Origin: Pieris napi
Lineage: Eukaryota; Arthropoda; Insecta; Lepidoptera; Pieridae
Length of the DNA stretch: 64,000 nucleotides
NCBI RefSeq assembly: GCF_905475465.1
Contig: NC_062236.1
Coordinates: forward strand, 2,366,001-2,430,000
Direction: 5' to 3'
Shown here: positions 36,201 through 44,400 of the stretch, in pieces
Layout: each line of letters opens with the position of its first letter
Position numbering within the stretch: the first letter of the stretch is position 1
Notes under the pieces: model-generated
Told to the model about the DNA's origin: nothing
The model's database searches: none
Seen by the model: only the letters and a program-made list of their open reading frames with translations
Position numbers and translations under genes: made by a program

Positions 36201-37405
36201 GACCTCATGAAGCTTAGACTGTTAGTATTACACCTCCATTATATTCTACTAAGATGAATACATCAATCATGAATTATCAAATAATGTCATTGTACCATAA
36301 AAAAACATATAATCCAGTTAATTAACCTTTCTACTGGAACAATGAAACCTATATTATAAAGCCGAGAGGGAGAGAGAGCTGGTCCTTTCCTGGCTCAACG
36401 AATAAGTATCGCCATACAGCGAGGAAATGCTGCCAGCGTTAAAGGTACACTGCCACATGGATCAAACTTTTTAAATTAGTTTTTTTTTTTTTTTATTGTT
36501 TTTATTATTACTTTGTAGGTTGAGAAAATTGTAAATACAAATTATACGTAATCAAAGATAATATTGTCTATTATAAAGAGATGCAGTTCTCCCAATTTAA
36601 CTGGTGTTAAAATCGTGACTACTGTATATACTCGTAATCTAGCTCAAGAAGGAAAAACAAAAGCCACTCGCTTAATTTGACTGTCAATGGTATTTGTCCA
36701 ATGAGATTGATGGAAAAATTTGATTTGGAACCAGAATCATAATCAAGTGACGCATTTCGTCATGCGACACGACACGTTTCATATTATTGTCACCCTCACG
36801 ATCGTTTTAGAAAATGCTTGCATGGCTTTGCTATTATTAAGCTAATATTGCCTATTCATTAGCGTAATTAACGCTTCAAATTACCAATTAATATACTGCC
36901 ATTTATTATATAAGTATGATTTACCATTACAAAATTCAGATTAAGTATAATTATTAATTACAGTCTAACTAATGGACAATGTATACAATTTTTTTTGTAT
37001 ATTAAATACCTTTTATTTATTACTTAATCTTACAGCTAACATAAAGTTATAGCCAAACATTGAATACATAACATATAAGAAATGAAATTTAAAAAAATAT
37101 ATATTTTCATTGATGTAAATAGTGGATAGTGCGAGAGTGGTATGTCAGGACCGTAGCAAGTGGTGATTCGTGGTCTCTGCCCACACGTACGAGAATGCCT
37201 GACGATATAAATAGATAAAATATACTGATTAAAACATTTTCACACAATTTTTCTTGTTTCAGCAGATCTTATGGGTACCAATGGAATCGCACGTCGGGGG
37301 ACGTCCAGCACAAACGTCAGTAGGCGTTTGACAGGCTCGTCTTTCATTTCTATGCCACGTAACGCTCCCATCCGAGCGCTCTCCGTACGATCCCATTTCC
37401 ACTGA
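18295..37405 (+). CDS. RYa-R: RYamide receptor (class A neuropeptide GPCR), six coding exons
   Basis: Seven-helix G-protein-coupled receptor for a neuropeptide, in the plasma membrane. Exons, all with GT-AG borders and agreeing phases: 18295-18887, 21383-21581, 24601-24669, 29568-29726, 32164-32248 and 37263-37405, giving 415 aa. Visible landmarks: N-glycosylation sites NLT and NKT near residues 19-25; TM1 GN; TM2 LAIGD (88-92); KWPFG with Cys120 before TM3; DRY (144-146); PPGEAE and KRK in the third loop; CWLP in TM6 (279-282); HWLAMSHCCYNPIIYCYMN in TM7 with NPIIY at 323-327. The PPGEAE, HWLAMSH and ISIDRYMAIM wording is what I associate with insect RYamide receptors (Drosophila CG5811) within the NPY/tachykinin-like group. 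A tachykinin or NPF receptor is less likely. The last two exons encode a poorly conserved tail and rest on phase and splice sites only. Confidence 0.85.
20010..20320 (+). mobile_element. RTE-like LINE 3' end
   Basis: Reads KKRWIEEIEAIAGNEWRKRA and DRVRWKKLEEP, the same C-terminal pattern as the intact RTE at 53264-56227 but a different family. It is followed by 'gggctttattattatta', a simple-repeat tail. It lies in receptor intron 1. Confidence 0.7.
22070..22245 (-). repeat. LINE-derived fragment related to 36361-36475
   Basis: The reverse complement carries 'ccagagctggtgctttcctc' and 'taacggtatactgcc', matching 'agagctggtcctttcctggc' and 'taaaggtacactgcc' at 36361-36475. That copy can be read SIAIQRGNAASV, a phrase common in lepidopteran retroelement ORFs. 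Confidence 0.4.
23095..23930 (+). mobile_element. Jockey/CR1-like LINE 3' end split by a Harbinger-like element
   Basis: Left part to 23157 and right part from 23653 join into the same sequence as 31300-31600: 'actaaataaattcaaa', 'ctcgtta|aacgtaaa', 'gctccagttca', 'tgccagttcttctt', 'cgcccttgacttgcga' and 'gacgttcataag'. The coding end of the partner copy reads YNKLPRDIKELSLNKFK, a usual C-terminus of Jockey/CR1-type reverse transcriptases. Confidence 0.65.
23158..23652. mobile_element. GC-rich Harbinger-like element, 495 bp
   Basis: Ends TGCTTAGTTCACACGCGCGC (left) and, on the other strand, TGCTACGGTCACACGCGCGC (right). It is flanked by TTA on both sides (23155-23157 and 23653-23655), and the empty site is visible in the paralogous LINE tail at about 31362. 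It is strikingly GC-rich, with a short 'ggcagcccgcca' minisatellite near 23590. Minus-strand frames include a basic RNQLRRKRK stretch, possibly a relic of a transposon ORF, but no domain is identifiable. Confidence 0.7.
24405..24470 (+). repeat. LINE tail scrap
   Basis: 'ttttttgacgttcataagtg' followed by 'acccttaa' matches the terminal part of the LINE tail at 23870-23905. It lies just upstream of receptor exon 3. Confidence 0.35.
24855..25142 (-). repeat. tRNA-derived SINE, full copy
   Basis: Low end 'gcgctacaacctctttaggg' to high end 'aggccaatactgctcatt', including 'cacgccgtcgactttttggg', 'caccgtgcgagcgaatgtta' and the B-box complement 'ggggatcgaac'. It lies in receptor intron 3. Confidence 0.8.
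25161..25313. mobile_element. short inverted-repeat element, copy 1
   Basis: Related to 56862-57021 along its whole length: 'cagaatgccaaatcataaaa' in one orientation, 'tgacttcttcacgactg'-like centre, 'gaaaaccgct' and 'gtgagttacagaatcgcagg'. The terminal repeats 'gccctgcgattctgt' and 'acagaatcgcagggc' are inverted. The left arm is partly rearranged. Confidence 0.55.
25905..26045. repeat. low-complexity A/T tract
   Basis: Nearly pure A/T with 'ttaattaataattaatatt' and 'attattattatttatta' runs. No other content. Confidence 0.6.
27100..27295. mobile_element. inverted-repeat element, copy 1
   Basis: Arms 'aactttttgaccggattgaa' (27150s) and 'ttcaatccggtcaaaaagtt' (27260s) are perfect inverted copies. 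The core 'cgcacgctgtaaagcacgcg' and 'aaacgtc' is shared with 37965-38142. The shared left flank 'cataacctttacacatt' shows that the element extends beyond the arms. It lies in receptor intron 3. Confidence 0.55.
27369..27372 (+). mobile_element. Helitron 3' terminus (CTAG)
   Basis: 'gcagacgaagtcgcgggtac' contains a short GACgaaGTC hairpin, followed by 'cagCTAG' and T. The 5' end was not located. Confidence 0.35.
27377..27620 (+). pseudogene. Jockey/CR1-like reverse transcriptase fragment
   Basis: Reads VVLFADDTSVLFKVKRRDPS and continues to SSVVT before stops. FADD is the catalytic aspartate pair of reverse transcriptase. Downstream 'NNLKANEDKT'-like wording appears only with frame repair, so it is degraded. 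It lies in receptor intron 3. Confidence 0.6.
27981..28190 (-). pseudogene. RTE-like LINE 3' end
   Basis: The minus strand reads RKGRRNLMTMAQNREGWKEL and then GEAFSR, matching the NRxEWKxLEEAY end of RTE ORF2. Frame breaks occur upstream. It lies in receptor intron 3. Confidence 0.5.
29868..30075 (-). repeat. tRNA-derived SINE, lacking its head
   Basis: 'cagtggcgttacaacctttt' through 'gcacgccgttgactttttgg', 'gtctaaggcaagctg', to 'gcacatagaaagaaagtc'. The tRNA-like head is missing. It lies directly downstream of receptor exon 4. Confidence 0.75.
31262..31640 (+). mobile_element. Jockey/CR1-like LINE 3' end
   Basis: Coding end FYNKLPRDIKELSLNKFKIL followed by VKRKLISFLLI and stop, then the 3' UTR 'gtggcggagtgtttcgtgcc', 'agttcttcttacccgctc' and 'ttgacttacgaactggtag'. 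It gives the uninterrupted version of 23095-23930. It lies in receptor intron 4. Confidence 0.65.
32354..32634. mobile_element. MITE with G-rich subterminal arms
   Basis: Left GGGGTCGTTCAAGAATTACG and right (other strand) GGGGCCGTTCAAGTAATACG are inverted repeats, flanked by TTA at 32351-32353 and 32635-32637. Poly-G runs lie inside both arms. It starts about 100 bp after receptor exon 5. Confidence 0.65.
35165..35275 (+). repeat. LINE-tail-like lepidopteran repeat
   Basis: 'ttgaaaggccggcaacgcat', 'gtgagtgtccatgacgag' and 'gcctcctgcccgtttgcctc', a phrase set common at the ends of lepidopteran interspersed repeats. It lies in the last receptor intron. Confidence 0.5.
35315..35565 (-). repeat. 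tRNA-derived SINE
   Basis: 'cagtggcgctacaacctctt' through 'catacgccgttgactttttg', 'ttccttcaccgttcgagtga', to 'ggtacacagccggggatcaa' and 'ggccaacactg'. The small frames on both strands here are shadows. Confidence 0.8.
36361..36475 (+). pseudogene. retroelement ORF fragment
   Basis: With small frame shifts it reads SIAIQRGNAASV and then KGTLPHGSN, wording seen in lepidopteran LINE ORFs. It pairs with 22070-22245. It lies in the last receptor intron. Confidence 0.4.
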
Positions 37406-37446
37406 AGATATACTATAGTATTATAATTATACAAATTGTTATTGAT

Positions 37447-37452
37447 AATAAA
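37447..37452 (+). terminator. poly(A) signal of the receptor gene
   Basis: AATAAA 41 bases after the TGA at 37403-37405, supporting 37263-37405 as the terminal coding exon. Confidence 0.55.
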
Positions 37453-37639
37453 ACTGAGATATATAATGTTGTTATTTATTATTCCAAATTTAAGAACAGC
37501 CCACCACAATACGAGTAGGTAATAATTAAAATAATAATAAACAAAATATAAAAATTAAAAAAAAAAAGCCCTTTTTCGAGTACTACAAAACTACACTTAA
37601 TCCGTGTCATGTACTCGACCTCTGACGGAGTGAAAGCCT

Positions 37640-37930
37640 CCTCTAAATTCAATTCAAAATAATTTATTAATTTAGATAACACAATGTACACTTATGAACT
37701 TCAATAAAGAAATACATAGTAAATGCTTCTTAGTAAATTTTTACCTTTACTGCCAGTTCTCAAATCAAGGACGTAAAAGGACGAGAAGAACTGGCACTAA
37801 ACATGGCTGCTTAAAAATGTTTGTAAGCAGCTCCATTACACCATGTTCCATATGACTTAAGAAATTAATAGTTAATAGGCAGTAGGCATGGTGAAATAGT
37901 CTTATATTCTCGTGGGAATAACACGCAAAT
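37640..37930 (-). repeat. Jockey/CR1-like LINE 3' tail
   Basis: 'aataatttattaatttagat', 'cacaatgtacacttatgaac', 'tgccagttctcaaatcaagg', 'cgagaagaactggca' and 'caccatgttccatatgac', the reverse of the tail at 7140-7445. Confidence 0.6.
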
Positions 37931-37964
37931 ACTTAGTTGAAATAACTAACATATATAACAATTG

Positions 37965-38142
37965 GTATTGTCTTTTATTTACATAACCTTTACACATTTT
38001 AAGAAAAAACTTTTTAACCGGATTAAAGTTATGTTAGTCACCAGGACCACGCACGCTGTAAAGCACGCGAAACGTCAGTTAAATTTAAAATTATGTTAAA
38101 TAATTGTAAATTTAATCCGGTTAAAAAGTTTTTTCTTTAAAT
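37965..38142. mobile_element. inverted-repeat element, copy 2
   Basis: Arms 'aactttttaaccggatta' and 'taatccggttaaaaagtt' with the core 'cgcacgctgtaaagcacgcg' and 'aaacgtc', as in 27100-27295. It shares the same left flank but not the same right flank. Confidence 0.55.
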
Positions 38143-38184
38143 ATATAACAATAATTCCACTTGTCTCTATTCAATACACAATTT

Positions 38185-38345
38185 TCCAATTCTACCCCGC
38201 TATCCCTTTTATTCCATCTTCCCAGGTTTCTAGTTAGTGGTCATCCTCTTTCTTATTCCCACTGGGCCATTTCAAGTAAAGGTCTTATTGATCCATCTGC
38301 CATCACAAATGCGAGAAATGTGACCGGCCCATTTCCATAAATAAT
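38185..38345 (-). pseudogene. RTE-like LINE ORF2 fragment
   Basis: The minus strand reads WKWAGHISRICDGRWINKTF, then stops. This is the 'W(K/R)WAGH(I/M)' motif that follows the reverse transcriptase in RTE elements (compare WRWAGHM in the intact copy). Confidence 0.65.
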
Positions 38346-39769
38346 AACGATATTTACATTTAAAGTAAGCTAGACAAATTATTTAAAATAGTGACGCACG
38401 GGATACTGGTGTTGTCTGAGGAACTGATTAGTTCGCTTTACAAACGGGTAAGCACGAAAGATGAAGTTTAGAAGGATGTTTGGTAGATAATTTAAACAAA
38501 TTTGGCCCGTATGAATTCCATTTCATTACACAACCAATGAAGATTAATGACGCGTACAGTTTTACTTGTAGCGTGATTGTTTATTACACTTGAGGCGCCT
38601 GCAGTACCCTCCTTCCTTATTTATCGAGTGGTCAAACGACCAAATTAAATCTTTATTCCTTTTTTTTTTAAAGAAACATCTTTATTCAACCGAGACTCGT
38701 GCATAAATTGTTTTATCCCGCTCAAGCCGTTTTAAGACCCTTGAGGGGTCACTCTAGCCATTCTACCCAAGAAGTCCAGACATATGATCGACAAGAAAAT
38801 TGCTGGGGCGTATAGCTCTTCAACAAATCAGCTTACATTATTAAACAAAATATACGAAACAAGAAACATAAGTCAATTAGGTACATTAATTAAACAAAAA
38901 AGCTAATATAACTAATAATATAACAAACTACAAGTTAATATATTAAAGAAATTGTCACATAGAGTTAGACTTAGAGCTAAATAGAGTCAGTCTTTCCGCT
39001 TCCTAAAATATATCCTTACTCCACACACACACTTATAAACTGGAAAATGTCTATATCTTCATAAATTGTATTGTAGTTAGCTAAAACCCGATACATTGGC
39101 GAAATACGCAGATAATTCGTGTTCGAACGAGGCACATGGAACAATATTGTGAATATTTTGTGACATAAGAGGGACTCTTTAAAAATTAATGGCAGCAAAT
39201 ATATCTAACCAGCCATTAAGAATAGCGTATAAAAATAATAATAATCTTGTTGATTCTGCCGACATTCCAATGAAACTAAATAAAAATATTGACAATAATC
39301 TGCATAACTATTGAAATATTACTGTTTACATTTTATATGTTACAACTTTTATATGTTTTAGTATATTATTATAGTTTACTGACTTTACGACACTTTATCG
39401 AACTTAATTATCAACGAACACTATTGTAAAACAAATAACAAGTAAATAAAATGTATTATTTATTTAAGTCACTGTAAACGACTGTAGGCAATTAGAATTA
39501 TTAAAATAAAACATCTAGTTCTCTTGACTATTAAGTTCAGCGAAAGAATATTTAACCTGCGGGCATCAGAGAAGTTAATTTTCTGCAGTTTCTCACAATC
39601 TCGAAGTGAAAATTCACAATTTCCTCAACAATTTGCTACGTTATCTCTTCTGAGTTTTAGAATTCAATTTGAGAATCAGCAATCTTTATGTCCTTCGATT
39701 TAAATAATGTATACTCCACTGTGTATCTCAGTTATAACCTGTTTTTGATGATCACTATAGAGTATGTGA
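38346..39769. other. gene-free spacer
   Basis: AT-rich; the 60-codon minus frame at 39016-39198 has no domain. I see no repeat ends. Confidence 0.4.
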
Positions 39770-40175
39770 GTAGAGAAAAGCTAAGATTAATAAACAATGA
39801 CGGACCGAAGAAGGATATTATTAAGAAAATAAGGCAAATGAAATGGCGATGGACCGGGCACATTACGAGAGATAGTAGGTTTAAATGGTCAAAATTATTA
39901 CAGAATGGCAACCACGAGAAGGAAAAAGGAAAAGAGGAAGACAGAGAAAGAGATGGGCAGACGATATATAGAGGATAGGAGGCACAACTTGGACAAGAAG
40001 AGCTAACATTAGAAAAAATAATGTTAGATCTGGAAGAGGCCTATTTGTCACAGGATACGCTGATCACCAAAACCGTCATATCTGATGTACCTATTAGATT
40101 AAGTTAGGTTCTGTAACTTAAAGAAGTGGTTATATATATTATACTGGGTGGCATAAATAAAGGCTAATAATAATA
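39770..40175 (+). pseudogene. RTE-like LINE 3' end
   Basis: Reads KKIRQMKWRWTGHITRDSRF with KWSKLL, then GNHEKEKGKEEDRERDGQTI, then a frame change and a 3' UTR ending 'taaaggctaataataataaa'. The wording matches the RTE ORF2 C-terminus. Confidence 0.7.
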
Positions 40176-40366
40176 AAGTATGCTTATTAAAAAAACATAT
40201 AGGGATGTTCAATGTACATATATAAACATCAATATTTAAAAATGTACAATTCTCTGAGCTGATCAATAATTAAACGACAAATTTCGATTTGGCGTGACTT
40301 CAATGACGTATAAACATTAATTATATTATAGAAGATGTCAATGTCAAGACAATCGTATTATATTAA

Positions 40367-41117
40367 AGGTCGATTTACATCAAACGAACATAGAGCTAGA
40401 GCTAGAACAAGAGCATTCTTTCGTAATCTTTTAGTGTAAACGAAAGCTAGAGGTATCGATTTACATCAAACGAACATAGAGCTAGAGCTAGAACAAGAGC
40501 ATTCTTTCGTAATCTTTTAGTGTAAACAAAAGCTAGATCGAATGTTCTTTGCTCATTCGTGTCAATTCTGTGGTTAGTATTGGTAGTGCTTCGTTATGTC
40601 TGACTCTGACTTCGTACTCATTGTTTTTTGCCTTTCCCGGCGGTAAGATGCAAGAAGCGAGTCCATCTTTTTTTTTAACTCTTCAACATTACATTCCAGT
40701 TGTTTTGCGATTTCCCGCCAAGCATTTTGTTTGTAAGTTGTATTTTCATAGTTTTCATACGTCGGATCCCACAGGCATCTGAAATTGCGGTAGGCTTCTA
40801 TCATTAATAAACATTTTTCTTGAAACCAATCCATAATTTAATCGATAAGATACGTAAACAATCGCTAGAACACAAGAACGCTTTGAAAAGACCGCTCAGT
40901 GGCGCGAGCACGTCCGAACACGCTAGAACGCTCTAAGCAACTGTTCGCGCGCTCTTGCGCCGTTTACATCAAGCGAACGAGCATTCTTAGAATATTCTAT
41001 AGAATCTTTGCGAACGCACTAAGAACAACGAAAGAATGCTCTACGCCTGTTTACACTAGAAGAATTTGATGTAGTGGGGATAGAATGAGCATTCGCTCGT
41101 TTGATGTAAATCGACCT
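40367..41117. mobile_element. PIF/Harbinger-like element carrying a MADF gene
   Basis: Left end AGGTCGATTTACATCAAACG and right end (other strand) AGGTCGATTTACATCAAACG are identical over the first 20 bases. TAA flanks both ends (40364-40366 and 41118-41120), as expected for Harbinger. Inside, about 80 bp at the left end is tandemly repeated (from 40371 and again from 40457). The only ORF is the MADF frame; no transposase is present, so it needs a partner to move. Confidence 0.75.
40574..40834 (-). CDS. MADF-domain (Myb/SANT-like) DNA-binding protein, element-encoded
   Basis: 86 aa from an ATG. It reads as a MADF domain over nearly its full length: CLLMIEAYRNFRCLWDPTY, YKQNAWREIAKQLECNVEEL and LLASYRRERQK, with the aromatic and basic spacing of the family. 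MADF proteins bind DNA; Harbinger elements typically encode a Myb/SANT-like partner of the transposase. The C-terminal part usual in longer MADF proteins is absent. It lies wholly within the element at 40367-41117, so it is probably transposon cargo, not a host gene. The frame is intact. Confidence 0.7.
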   Translation of the reverse strand: MDWFQEKCLLMIEAYRNFRCLWDPTYENYENTTYKQNAWREIAKQLECNVEELKKKMDSLLASYRRERQKTMSTKSESDITKHYQY

Positions 41118-41481
41118 TAATATATTGTTCAATACGTATCTTAATTTCGTCCCTCTTCTTTATAAAGAAACGAAGCTGTAATCAATTAAGAGTATCAATA
41201 CTCTTTGATACATGACATCCACTTAATGAGACACATAACAACACATATTTATTTATTTTGATTAAATGAGTTCAGTCAAGTTATATTGCGATTCAAGCCA
41301 TATGCTATATAAGGCATAACAAAAAACTTTCAAGTCTATTAAATTTTGAGTTTTACTGCACGATTTGAAGGTTGGATATACTACCTATATCAAAATTGCA
41401 TACAAAAATGTCTATTATCACTATCGAAGGTTACGCAATTGCGTCGCCATCTGGATATAAAGACATTTCATTACTATTTAA

Positions 41482-44400
41482 ATGTTTTTACTAATATTTT
41501 TATTTATGAAATGTTTTGTGAACAGCGAAAAAATTTGCGAGTTGTGTTATCAAAATAATGGCAGCAAAAATCCAATATGCAAGGTGTGTTAATGTATTTA
41601 TAAATATTCCAGCGTTACTAGTTGTTGTGGAAGTATAAATTTTGATTTTGATTCAGACTAACATGTTTTGTCCAAATGATCTAAATATAAAATATTATAA
41701 ATAACTATATGGTGAACTACTAATAATAATAAATCATTTATTTGCAAAGAAAGTTATTTTTCAGATTGATTAATTATAAAAAACCGCACAATCAGCCATA
41801 TAAAAATAGGTTTGCAAATGTCACATTAATTATCATGATGTCATATTATAAGATTTTCTCAAGCTTAAACTAACATAAGCTTTGGGAAAACTGTCAACGC
41901 ATCTTTATCGTATCTTTTTTCTAAAATACCACGCTCAAATCCCGGTGTTACATTTTAATAAATTAAAACAGAAACCAAATTCCTTGAAAATACTATGTTA
42001 ATGTAATTTCACTATGAGATAACGAAGGATAATGAATGCCTAAACCTTTTCCTAAAACACCTGCGAAAATTACGTCAAAAGCCTTCATTTTATTTCAACA
42101 ATTTACTTGGGCGGCAAAATATTTTCTTAATACCATATTCGTGTATATACTTACACCATTATTTACTCAAAATATATTTATTTTAATTGTATAAGTTATA
42201 GAATTTGGTTGGTTGAACGCGATTATTTCAGAAACTACTGGACCAATATTTTTTGTAGACTTTACTACACAACAAATGTTGTGTAAATGGGAAACAATAT
42301 TTCTTATTGGAAGGTACTGTTGCGCTGTGTATAAACGAAATTACACTAAAATTGTTACTATTGTTATTATAAGGTTTAACTGTAATTTAATACTATTTAA
42401 TAATTAAGTAAACTAATCGAAAGTCAATAGTTTCAGAAGAGCCCAGCAACTAATTGTTATATGCATGAGACATTACTAAAAAGTGACAAAGATAAAGATG
42501 AAATTCTGGATAAAATAAATAGCCGACGAAATAAAGTAGCATCGGGTGCCATACGGTCATTGCCACCTGCTAAAAATATGCTGAAATTGGTAACTTATAT
42601 AATATATAACTGATATAAATATTAATAGTCCAGTGGCGCTACAATCCAATGGAACAAAACGTATGAATGGCGCCTAAATTGGAATGTCATAGACAATAGA
42701 AATCAACCTCCTTTCTGATACAAACTTTATGGAACGTTTTATTTAAGTCTAACGAGGATCATTGACTTGTAATACTATTGTTTCCTTCATGTTATAATGT
42801 TTTATCCGTATCTTCTTCCGAGATTCTATCATAATTAATTGCTTTTTGATATGTGAAATCGTTTCTAAAAGTTTAGAATGAAGTCTTAACTGCGTATCTA
42901 CGATCAACTTTTGTATTGCATTACATGAATCCGTGAGATTAGTTTTTAGGTTTTTTTTTGTATTATTTTAGATTAAGTTTGGTAATTCTATCATTTTTAG
43001 TGTTACTTGTGATTTTGTTTTCGTTGATTTGGTGAACTTCTTGCCTTCTGCAAAGGGTAAAGTACCCTTACTATTTTTTTTTTTTTTTGTTTTTTTCCTT
43101 ACTAAGATCGCTAAGGCCGCCCGTTGCATCCGTTATAGTTTTGATGTTATTTGTTTTTCTTTTAATGTAACGAAGTATAAAAAATAATTAAAGTATAAAA
43201 TTTTTGAATTAATCTAATTTGTTAGAAATGATTCTAATACACCGCCGATGCATCGTAATTTGTAATTTAACTAATGTATACTTTATTAATCATTTAGAGT
43301 CTTGACCTCACTTTGCAAATCTTGATCATTGTCTTTTTCATGGAGTAGGTAAAAGCAATCTACATACACACATAATTTCTTGGTTTAAGACGCCGATGTT
43401 TACTATCACCGCATGAGCATTTGTTCTTGTGGCATCCTCATCTGACCTCATTGCTTAGAGATGCAAGGATTGCTTAGGCTGAAATGGAACCTAGCAAAAT
43501 GACCAACTGAAATTGTTATTTTAATAATTATACTAAACTTGAATAATCAAAACAAGATAAAACAATCTAAATTCTTATGTAGAACATTTGATTTGAATTC
43601 CTCCACAAATTATCAAGCAAAAATAAGATTTGTTAGCGTACAAAAGATATATTACGCAAGTAAGCATAACGTAGGGACGTTTTTTGAAGGAGAGATTTTT
43701 TATGAAGTATTAATCATACTGTATTTGTCATCCTTTATAGGGGCACGAGGCCACTGAAATTCTTTGAAAATAAAATCAACACCGGCCTACGTAGTTCCTT
43801 TATAACTCAATTTTAAAGGTTCCCTAGTATAGACAAACGGTTTATCATAGACACTTGGTGGGAAAAATACGGAGGCCCATTCGATGAAATAGAGCATCAT
43901 CACTGGATGACGTGATGATGCTCTATTTCATGAACATGTATAAGACTTGTGTTTGATTAGTTGTAACACTAAAAATACTTTTTCTCAAATTTGTTTCAAA
44001 AAAGTACCATGTACCACTGACTAATTGTTATCTAGGTACCCACAACACAGGGACTCCCTAGTGTGGGGACTAGCGATATATGAAATTTGTCTTAAATAAA
44101 GTTTCATATTTATTATTATTATAAATTTTTGTATTTGTATCACTAACAGTACAAAAACTGCAATACAATGCATTTTTTTTTGTTTTTGTATTTATTTTAA
44201 AATTGTATGTTTTAGTTTTAGCACTTCATCACAAACTTAATAAATTACTATTTATTAAGTTTGTCATCATGTGCTTTCCGTAATGAAAATTGTTGACTGT
44301 GTTTTGTTTGTCACTTCTAAGAAATTTTGATATATTAAGAAATTTAGGCGAGCAACCGTGTATATTTTTTAAAGTCGTAATCTTCGGTTAAGATTCATAA

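Noticed and set aside
37240..37509. Minus-strand 89-codon frame
   Set aside because: The plus strand here is the terminal receptor exon with matching phase, acceptor, stop and poly(A) signal; the minus frame has no domain.
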